Assembly: GCF_963676685.1 (NCBI RefSeq)
Contig: NC_092350.1
Location: 8,731,486-8,795,485 of the forward strand
Origin: Mytilus edulis
Taxonomy: Eukaryota > Mollusca > Bivalvia > Mytilida > Mytilidae
Reading direction: 5' to 3'
Length of the DNA stretch: 64,000 nucleotides
Positions 55,884 to 64,000 of this stretch are shown here, piece after piece. The position numbers were made by a program, and so were the translations under genes. Each line of letters begins with the position of its first letter. Positions within the stretch are counted from its first letter, which is position 1. The notes beneath the pieces are model-generated. The model saw only the letters and a program-made list of their open reading frames with translations, had not been told where the DNA came from and ran no database searches.

Positions 55884-56558
55884 ATGGCAACCTACCGAGA
55901 ACTAAAACAGCATGAACAGATAGACTTCACTCAGATAAAACCGAGTCGTTCAGTTTCAAATCACAGTCACTTATCAAGTAAATCTGATATATTAAGAAAA
56001 AAAGCACAATTAGAGACGAAGGTTAAATACAGTGCAAAACAGGCTAATCTTATAAGACAAAAGGCAGCCCTAGAGGCAGAATTAAGTATCCTTCAGATTA
56101 AAGAAGAGACTGAGGTGTTGGAGTCAGAGATCAGGATATTGGAAAATGAGTCCATGGTAGGAGAGGATGACGATCTAGACTCTGTATCTGAATTTCAAAA
56201 AGAACGAACAAAAGAATATGTTCAAAATCTACATATACCAGATACAAAACCAATTGCAATAGTGAATACACCAGAAAAGCAATCTCCACAACTTAGCGCA
56301 TATGCAAATACATCTACACCATATGTGCCTCCTAATGTTAACAACAATAATTCACAAATGGAACTGTGTAATTTGATCACAAAGATGATGGCTCGGAAGG
56401 ATATTGTTTTATCACGACTTATCAAATACAATGATAGCCCATTACAGTTCCTATCTTGGAAAGAGACATTTAAAGATGTTATGAAAGAACTTAGTGTGAC
56501 TCCTTCAGAAGAGTTGAATCTTCTCATAAAATGGCTTGGTCCAGATTCAGCAAGATAA
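55884..56558 (+). pseudogene. BEL/Pao gag, N-terminal part
   Basis: The frame starts at ATG 55884, although it is open back to the LTR edge at 55857. Residues about 35-110 form a charged coiled-coil-like region, followed by a conserved region ending FKDVMKELSVTPSEELNLL and PDSAR, then TAA at 56556-56558. The same frame continues after the stop (AESIKAASASDHVGG), so the stop is premature. Confidence 0.8.
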
Positions 56559-57291
56559 GCAGAAAGTATCAAAGCTGCCAGTGCTAGTGATCATGTTGGT
56601 GGTTTACACAAAATTTGGGACCGATTGGACGTTCGGTATGGAAGTCCAGAATTGATTGAGCAATGCTTAAAAACCAAACTTTCCGAAGTTAACCAATACT
56701 GCCAAAGATTATGAACGCCTGTATGAACTATATGACATATTATGTGAAATCCAATTTGTTAAAAACAATCCACAATATTCACAAGTTCTCGCTTATTATG
56801 ACTCCTCAACTGGCGTTAATCAGATCGTAAATTGTCTTCCTCATAACTTACAGGAAAAATGGTCAACAGAAGCTATTAAATACAAGAAAAGGCACAATAT
56901 GTTGTACCCGCCATTCTCATTCTTTGTTGATTTTACTTATGACATGGCAAAATGGCGTACAGATCCGAGTTTTCAGTTTGCTCCGCAAACAAATAAAACT
57001 TCTAATCCTGCTAGTATGCAATCTAATTTGCGTGTATCTACTAGAAAAACTGATGTATACACAATAGATGAAAAGCAAGTTTGTCCTATTCATGGCACAA
57101 CTCACGATCTCAATGAATGTAGAGCTTTCCGTCAAAAGCCAATGACTGAACGTATGGACTTGTTACAGAAAAATAGGCTTTGCTTTCGTTGCTGCAGTCT
57201 TAAGAAACATTTACAAAGAAGCTGTAGAGAAAATATACATTGTAATATTTGTAAAAGTTCAAATCATCCAACAGCTTTACACATTTACTAA
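56559..57291 (+). pseudogene. BEL/Pao gag, C-terminal part with zinc knuckles
   Basis: Continues in frame to about 56715, then shifts frame near 56690. 56899-57291 reads DLLQKNRLCFRCC, H, then CRENIHCNICKSSNHP, the cysteine/histidine clusters typical of BEL/Pao gag. A TAA follows TALHIY at 57289. I cannot tell whether that stop is natural or premature. Confidence 0.75.
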
Positions 57292-57996
57292 CAAGACCAA
57301 AACATAGATCCATATAACGGCTCTCAATCTGTAAATGACTGTGAAAGTGAGAAGATTCACGAAGGGGAGCTTAATAACCTATCACATGTATCAGCTATTT
57401 GTACAAAGATTTGTGGAAATCCGTTGAGTAGTAGCAAGTCTTGTGCTAAGATTTTGCCAATTTATGTTTATCCAAAAAATAAAACACACATGGCTCAGAA
57501 AGTATATGCAATCATAGATGATCAAAGTACTCATTCATTAGGTACATCAAAGTTTTTCGATATATTTAATGAGAATGCTGAACATATAAATTTTACATTA
57601 TCATCATGCTCAGGCAAAGTATCTACAATGGGTAGAGTAGCAAGACATTATACAATTGAAGCGTTAGATCATATTACTTCTATAAACATTCCATCACTAA
57701 TTGAATGCAACGACATACCAAACAACCGTGATGAGATACCATCACCAGAAGTGGCAGCTAGTCATGATCATCTTAACAACATAGCGTCGCACATACCACC
57801 CATTGACCAGAATATCAAAATTGAATGACTTATTGGTAGAGATGCGATTCAAGCCCATCACGTTCTTGATCAACGCTTGGGAGGTGACAACTTGCCCTAT
57901 GCTCAAAAGTTGCCATTAGGGTGGGTGATCGTATGAGAATCTTGTCTCGGTCAGATTCATCGAACTGAAACTGTAACTGTAAACAAAACTTTTATT
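57292..57996 (+). pseudogene. BEL/Pao aspartic protease region
   Basis: Open from about 57292 with YAIIDDQSTHSLG at 57500-57545, where the D-D-Q-S replaces the D-S/T-G of retroviral proteases, as is common in BEL/Pao. A TGA at 57826-57828 lies just before LIGRDAIQAHHVL, and a second TGA at about 57934 follows LGWVIV. Both sit in conserved positions and are premature. Confidence 0.75.
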
Positions 57997-60558
57997 TTGC
58001 CAGATGGACGCACCTCTCATTTTCAACCTTGTGCAAATGCTTTTACTGTAAAACCTGAATCTATCTTTGAGAGAACACCTTACGATGAAACTATTGGACC
58101 TTCAATCGAGGACAAACTATTTATAGAATTGATGGATTCTAAAGTGAAACAAGGGTCAGATAATCGGTGGACTGCACCTCTTCCGTTTCGCAAAGACAGA
58201 CCTGTGATGCCTAATAATAGAGTACAAGCAGTGCAGAGAGTTAATTCGTTGGAACGTAGTCTTCGCATGAACCCTAACAAAAAAGAGCATATACTTGAAT
58301 TCATGAATAAGATGTTTGTGAACAAACATGCTGAGAAGGCACCAAATCTACCCATAGGAAATGAATGTTGGTATCTTCCCTTTTTTGGGGTATATCATCC
58401 AAAAAAACCTGGAAAAGTGAGAATTGTTTTTGATTCGTCAGCTAAGTTTAGCGGAACTTCATTGAATGATGTCTTAATAAAAGGACCAGATCTAACAAAC
58501 AATTTATTAGGTGTTTTACTTAGATTCCGTAAAGAGGCTGTAGCAGTGACAGCAGACGTAGAACAAATGTTTTACAACTTTAAGGTAACAGATTCACATA
58601 GAGACTATTTGCGTTTTGTATGGCATGAAAACAATGAAGTTCATCGCCCTCTTATTGATTACAGAATGACTGTACATGTTTTTGGGAATAGCCCTTCTCC
58701 CTCTGTTGCCACATATTGTTTAAGGAGAGCAGTGCAAAATGCAGATAATGACATTCAGGACTTTGTTTATAACAACTTTTATGTTGATGATGGGTTGATG
58801 TCATGCCCAGATGTTGAGTCCACAGTTGACCGTATGAAGCGAACTCAAAAGGCTCTTGTAGATGGTGGTGGATTGCGACTCCATAAATTTGTGTCGAATA
58901 GTAAAGCCGTTCTTCAAAGCTTTCCATCGGAAGACTTATCTTCGGACCTCAAGGACCTGGACCTTGGATCTGAAACTCCTCCTGTACAACGCAGCCTAGG
59001 ACTTTCATGGGACATTTCTGTCGATCAATTTACATTCAAAGTGTCTTCAGAGAAAAAGCCGTACACTCGCAGAGGTGCATTGTCGGTCATTAATAGCATA
59101 TTTGACCCTATTGGGTTTGCGTCTCCAATTACAATGAATGGAAAACTAATTCTCCGAGAGATGATGTCAGAATCTGGACCTGCAAATTGGGATAAAGATC
59201 TCCCTGATCATTTGAAAGTAAGATGGGAAAATTGGGTATCCTCATTGGTTCATCTTCAAAACTTACAAATACCACGTAGATATTCAGATATATCATTTTT
59301 AAACTCTACACATTTGGAGGTTCATGTATTCAGTGATGCGTCAAAGGACGCGATAGCATCTGTGGCTTATTTGAAGTTGTTTGGTGAGAATAAAAGTGAA
59401 GTCTCCTTTCTGATGGGCAAAGCTAAAGTGTCGCCAGTACACGGCCACACAATTCCGCGTTTAGAGTTATGTGCAGCTGTCCTTTCCGTCGAGATTGCAG
59501 ATACTTTGAAAGAACACCTCAAATTAGACTCGACTTGTTTTCATTTTTATACTGACAGTAAGGTTGTTTTAGGTTATTTAACTAATGAAACACGTAGATT
59601 TGATGTTTATGTGAGCAACCGAGTTAACCGAATAAGAACATCAAGTTCTCCTAGCCAATGGAGCTACATTTCAACTGATCTGAATCCAGCAGATGTAGCA
59701 ACAAGAAGCCTTAATACTGTAGATTTACCCAGTTCAGTCTATCTGCAGGGACCAACATTCTTGAGTCAAGATTCAGATATTGGAAAACAAATGTATCCTC
59801 TTGTCGACCCAAATGATGATAAAGAAGTCCGTCCGTCTGTAGTTACTAATAAAACTGACATTAATGAGGAAGTAGGATTGTCAAGCAGGTTTTCTCGGCT
59901 TGCATCTTGGAAAAGTCTAGTGAGAGCTATTCAGTTTCTTAAAGCGTTTATTAGAAAGTTACATCAAGAGAGTCCACCTTCTCGACAAGAAGTGGAACAA
60001 TTTATCATCAAAACAGTGCAAGCAGAGGCATTTTCAAACGATATCAATGCAATTAGTTCCGTTGGTCAGTTACTTCCTACATCAAATTTATTGTCGCTTT
60101 CACCTGTGTTAGACAAACATAATATTCTTAGAGTTGGTGGACGTATACGACATGCAAAAACTGTTGAGCTACATCTTCAGCCAATAATTATTCCAAAGAA
60201 ACATCATTTAGCTGTGTTACTGACGCGTCACTATCATGAATTGACATGTCATCAAGGCAGACACATGACTGAAGGAGCCTTGCGTTCAGGAGGCTTTTTG
60301 GGTTATAGGCAGTTTCTACAATCATCAGACAATGTGTCACATGTAAGAAATTGCCAGGTCAGTTTAAAGTACAAAAGATGTCTGACCTTCCGGAAGATAG
60401 ACTCACTCCAGGACCTCCTTTTACCTTTGTGGGAATCGATACTTTTGGACCATACCAAATCATCCATAGAAAAACTAGAGGCTCATCAATCAATCAGAAA
60501 AGATGGGCAATATTATTCACTTGTTTGGTTTCAAGAGCGGTACATATTGAAGTCATAG
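57997..60558 (+). pseudogene. BEL/Pao pol: reverse transcriptase, RNase H, start of integrase
   Basis: Long open frame (853 codons, no start of its own). RT has the block GKVRIVFDSSAKFSG and the catalytic YVDD at residues 262-265 (about 58780). RNase H has VFSDASKDA (about 59329) and TDSKVVLGYL, with the final NPADVATRS. The integrase zinc region has RHYHELTCHQGRHMTEGALR. After about 60295 the true frame is lost, and the last about 85 codons are out of frame. Confidence 0.9.
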
Positions 60559-61352
60559 AAGAAATGAGTAGCGCCAGTTTTATCAATCCATATCGTCGTT
60601 TCATTGCTATCAGAGGATCTGTTAAACTTATTCGATCAGATAGAGGAACAAATTTTGTTGGTGCAATACAAGATTTAGGAATCACAGCTGAATTCATTGA
60701 AAAGGGCACTGTTGATATAATGCTATCACAATACGGAACTATATGGAAATTCAACCCTCCGCATGCTTCACATTTTGGTGGATCATGGGAAAGGATGATA
60801 GGTTTAAGTAGAAGGATTTTAGATTGCATGCTCATTCGTGAGAAAAATAGACTCACACATGAAATTTTAGTTACTCTAATGGCAGAGGTCAGTGTTATTG
60901 TGAATTCAAGGCCGTTAGTATCTGTCTCTACTGACCCGGATAACCCGGAAGTATTATCTCCGTCTATGCTCTTAACACACAAGAAAGGACAGGATGAACA
61001 AACTATGCTACAATTTGGAACTAAGGACATGCTACGTAGTCAGTGGAAGATGGTTCAAGGACTCGCAGATGAATTCTGGTCAAAATGTAATAAAGAATAT
61101 TTACATACACTTCAAGTAAGGAAAAAGTGGAAATTGCCGATAAAGGACTTAAATATAGGAGACATAGTTCTCATGAGGGACAAAGAGTTACCAAGACCAC
61201 AGTGGCCGATGGCAATAGTAACAAAAGTTTTTCCCAGTGCCGACATGAAAATCCGAAAAGTGGAAATTCGAACTATTAGAGACAACAAACCCAGTTCATT
61301 CATAAGACCAATTGTTGAACTCATTCCTCTCGTTCTTACTGATCCAAAATGA
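60351..61352 (+). pseudogene. BEL/Pao integrase catalytic core and C-terminus
   Basis: In a second frame: FVGIDTFGPY (first catalytic D), RSDRGTNFVGA (second D) and HFGGSWERMIG (E), followed by the C-terminal region with DIVLMRDKELPRPQWP that is usual in BEL/Pao (DUF5641-like). It ends at TGA 61350-61352. It overlaps the previous frame because of one or more indels between about 60290 and 60345. Confidence 0.9.
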
Positions 61353-61454
61353 CAGTCAGTTATTTTTGCAACTTTATACCATCTTCTTGTTCAGTACATG
61401 TATATTGCTAGATAAGCATAAAATTTGTATTTTTTTTTTTGTGGTGATTTTTTA

Positions 61455-61470
61455 AAAATCAGAAGGGGAG
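61455..61470 (+). promoter_or_regulatory. Polypurine tract
   Basis: A purine-rich run ending AGAAGGGGAG lies immediately before the 3' LTR. In LTR elements this primes plus-strand DNA synthesis. Confidence 0.8.
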
Positions 61471-62245
61471 TGTCGTGTTTCCGGAAATGAAACGGAGTTC
61501 ACGTCTTTGTTTTTTATCTTCTTGTTATATACACTTATTTTTATATCCGGCACGTTTGGAAAATGTGTTCACGCAAAATTTTGTACAATTTCTCATGAAA
61601 TTTGTAACTTCACGACACCAAAGCGTAAGTTAAAATGTAGCATATTTTTCTTTACATATGTATAAACCTTCTCTGACAAGTATATTATTTTAAGTCGTCT
61701 TAAACAGTTGACAAACATTCTTTTTGGTCATTTTACATGAACTGTTTATCATACCTTTTGTTTACTTAATTCTTATATCCAGTGTGCTGTTTTGTATTTC
61801 CTTTGCTTTGATTAAGATGTTTTCTCTTGAGAAGTATTTAATTTGCGTTTTTTATTGTAAACTACTCACTTCGAATCGTGAAAAAAGGCGACTATTTTCT
61901 ACTGTAAACCACAAGCATGTGTGCTACTGTTTTTTACTGTAACTGAATTATTTTATTACATCTATTATGAACTGTGAATTTGCTTAGACTATTATGACAA
62001 TCATTGTATAACACAAGTTGAATATTGAACATTTCATTTGACAAAAAGAAAAAAGATGATTTAAAACCAAATATTGTGTTTTTAGCATTGATACTTTATT
62101 GTGTACTGTTATGCTAAATTTTTGTAATGCTATTTGTTAGTAAGAATTGCTTATTTTGTATTTTTCAGTTTTTCACCCTCTCCGGAGGTTTGTTTATCAA
62201 GTAAAGAATTTGAAGTCTTATTAGTCTTTCTTGTGAGCCATAACA
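61471..62245 (+). repeat. BEL/Pao 3' LTR
   Basis: 775 bp, identical to the 5' LTR except at the three positions given there, and followed by the CATAC duplication. Confidence 0.95.
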
Positions 62246-62439
62246 CATACTTACCTGAATATTTAAAACCTAGCTCCATATATATTCTTATCCTACCCCC
62301 TATAAATTTATAGGGATATAATTGGTTAAACGACTACATGTGGTGACTATGTATATTTGATATAGGGTGTTCTAAAAAATATAAGGTTAGTTACCATGCA
62401 TGGTTAGTTACAATATGGGGTTAGTAAGGAGTTACTTCC

Positions 62440-62955
62440 CTTACAAAACAAAAAAGATGGCACAACCCTTTATAAAAACAAAATGGTGTTACAAAATTAT
62501 GAAAGGATTCAACAGACGAAGAAATTAATGATAAAAGGTTGAAATAAATTCAAAAAACATAAAGCTAATATGTTGTTATTGTTGGCATTGAAGAGTTCCT
62601 TCCCTTTTAAAACAGAAACAAAAAAAAAAAGAAATCTGGAAGGTTTCAGCAGACGAAGAAATTAATACATTTAATGAACGATTAAAATCAATTCATCAAA
62701 CAGATTTAAAGTTGAAAAGTTGTTTTGTGGGGCATTTTTTTTCTGTATAGACAAATGGAAGTAGGATCTTAATACTAAGTATGGAAGACTTAATCACTTT
62801 GATAGGTCACTAGTCACTAAGTACCACTTGTGAAGATAGTCGGTAAAATAAATTCTTTACCAGGTGTTCTAGTGACCCAATACGTTCTCACCCATATGGA
62901 ATTTACTGACCCCATATATATCGTATTAGGTCACTAACACACTATGTAACTGATA
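62440..62955 (+). repeat. Repeat family D, copy 2, with internal tandem duplication
   Basis: 'cagcagacgaagaaattaat' and the related 'caacagacgaagaaattaat' occur about 155 bp apart, so part of the unit is duplicated. The 3' part ('tatagacaaatggaagtagg' onward) matches 51755-52010. Confidence 0.7.
62872..62934. repeat. Hairpin repeat, copy 3 (left arm truncated)
   Basis: Starts GTGACCCAATACG, lacks most of the left arm and loop, and retains the right arm to TATCGTATTAGGTCAC, followed by 'taacacactatgtaact'. Confidence 0.75.
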
Positions 62956-64000
62956 AAATATTTATTAATTCAAAATCAAAATCAGCAAACATATATTCAA
63001 TAATTTCCATTCAAGTCCTCGCAGTGTTCTGAAAAGTTAATAACTAAATTTTCGTACTGAAATATAAATGAAAATTGATAAGTCCCTATCAAATAGCAAA
63101 TTCAAAAGCTCGAACACTACATGATAGCCATACAGGTAGATTTCTCTACAAAAAAGTAACTTCAAAATTGAAAGTCCTTCATCAAATGGAAAAAAAAAAA
63201 CATCAAACGAATAGATAGCAACTGTCATAGTCCTAAAGTGGTACAGGTAATTACTTTTGTCGAACATGGTGGATGAATCTGGTGTTATAGCTAAACCTCT
63301 CACGTGAATGAAGTCACAAAACACTCCATTATTTTTAGAATAATGTGTGAACAAAACAAATCGACGTAATAGATAAGAATGTCAAAAATGTGGAACAGCA
63401 ATCAACAATGTAATCTATAGTGCCTAACAAGATTTTGTGAGGTAGACGAAATTGACCGTAAAACGATCGTATTGACTTATTTCCTCCAAAAATAGGTAGA
63501 TCGGACATATTTTGACTGTATTAATAACTTCCTTAGTTTGGGATTAATTGTAATTAGCATGTTCCAATGAGACTGAAAAATGTTGTTTTTTTGTTAGATG
63601 AATAATAATTTTACCTGACGTAGCCGTGTGTAAAATTATTATTTCGGCATTTCTCGAAAAAATGACTTGTTGATTGGAATAAACGTCTTATTTGTAAACT
63701 TTTTCTGTTTTTCTCCGCAATTGACTATTAAAAAATAATCTATTTACTGTGTATTTTGAAAATATTGTGAAAATAGGAGAATTGGCATTTCATACCTATA
63801 CTTTCATTGATAAAACATAACACGGACTCATCCAGTGTCCAGTTTGAAGGTCATTTTAGTTACTGTCACATTCATGCACGTTCTGATTTAATTACTAGTC
63901 ATGTATGAAAAGTATAAACAGTTTGAATGTAAACTAGTAATAACTTAACCCAATTAAATTGCGTTATATTTAATAGCAATGACCGGTCCACATTATAATA
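62956..64000. other. No gene seen; one family B copy
   Basis: AT-rich sequence to the window end. Family B occupies 63040-63330. The rest has no recognisable exon or repeat. Confidence 0.45.
63040..63330 (-). repeat. Dispersed repeat family B, copy 3
   Basis: On the minus strand: 'gtgagaggtttagctataac', 'tatgacagttgctatctatt' and 'tttgatgaaggactttcaat', matching 2800-3010. The 105-codon frame here is a translation of the repeat. Confidence 0.7.

Larger units (their letters stand above)
55081..62245 (+). mobile_element. BEL/Pao LTR retrotransposon, structurally complete but coding-defective
   Basis: Two direct LTRs (776 and 775 bp) start TG, end CA and are flanked by a 5 bp CATAC duplication. 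Between them lie gag, aspartic protease, RT, RNase H and integrase in the BEL/Pao order on the plus strand, with no env. Several stops and frameshifts break the coding region. The LTRs differ at only two bases and one indel, so the insertion is young. It lies about 130 bp past the poly(A) signal of the paralogue pseudogene. Confidence 0.95.

Noticed and set aside
60494-61030. 178-codon minus-strand frame
   Set aside because: It is antisense to the BEL/Pao integrase core, which has clear DDE motifs on the other strand.
1-64000. tRNA and rRNA genes
   Set aside because: I looked for A/B-box-like and rRNA-like conserved stretches and found none that I could support by eye.

Overview
The window is AT-rich eukaryotic nuclear DNA with spliced genes (GT-AG introns) and very many transposable elements. 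Several dispersed repeats and the Penelope-like retroelements are ones I recognise as abundant in marine mussels, so the best guess is a bivalve of the Mytilus type. There is no prokaryotic or CRISPR-like content.

Host genes. A minus-strand gene runs from 27715 beyond the left edge. Nine exons in mutually compatible phases sum to 1344 bp (448 codons). They encode a signal peptide, a six-cysteine EMI-like domain, cysteine-rich EGF-like modules and a conserved extracellular module. A plus-strand relative (about 42.5-54.8 kb) repeats the last three of these exons, two of them at exactly the same lengths (142 and 235 bp), and continues into fibronectin-III-like exons and a poly(A) signal. It carries in-frame stops and a frameshift, so it is called a pseudogene. 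The two lie in opposite orientation. A possible plus-strand terminal exon at 16177 is split by a transposon.

Mobile DNA, left to right: Penelope-like (PLE) pieces at 1.4-2.4, 3.6-5.0 and 7.2-9.0 kb, the last interrupted by a 1.1 kb terminal-inverted-repeat (TIR) element; a TTAA-type MITE at 6.3 kb with a relative at 41.7 kb; a 2.3 kb element (9037-11359) with two opposed tandem arrays, flanked by an 8 bp direct repeat; a 4.75 kb TIR element (16289-21041) with an ATGTT target duplication; a relic hammerhead ribozyme at 23.7 kb; and three tandem copies of a 710 bp repeat (28.6-30.6 kb). The third copy is split by a 7.1 kb L1/Tx1-like LINE (30601-37694) whose ORF1 is inverted relative to ORF2, with an unexplained 414-codon open frame between them. 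A 7.2 kb BEL/Pao LTR retrotransposon (55081-62245) has nearly identical LTRs but a decayed coding region. The rest is dispersed repeats, a palindromic 25 bp minisatellite (52.4-52.7 kb), a three-copy hairpin repeat family, and sequence in which I see nothing.

The genes do not form a pathway. The picture is one secreted-protein locus with an inverted, decaying paralogue, whose introns and flanks have been filled by several rounds of transposition. All calls are from reading the sequence; no alignment or search was run.
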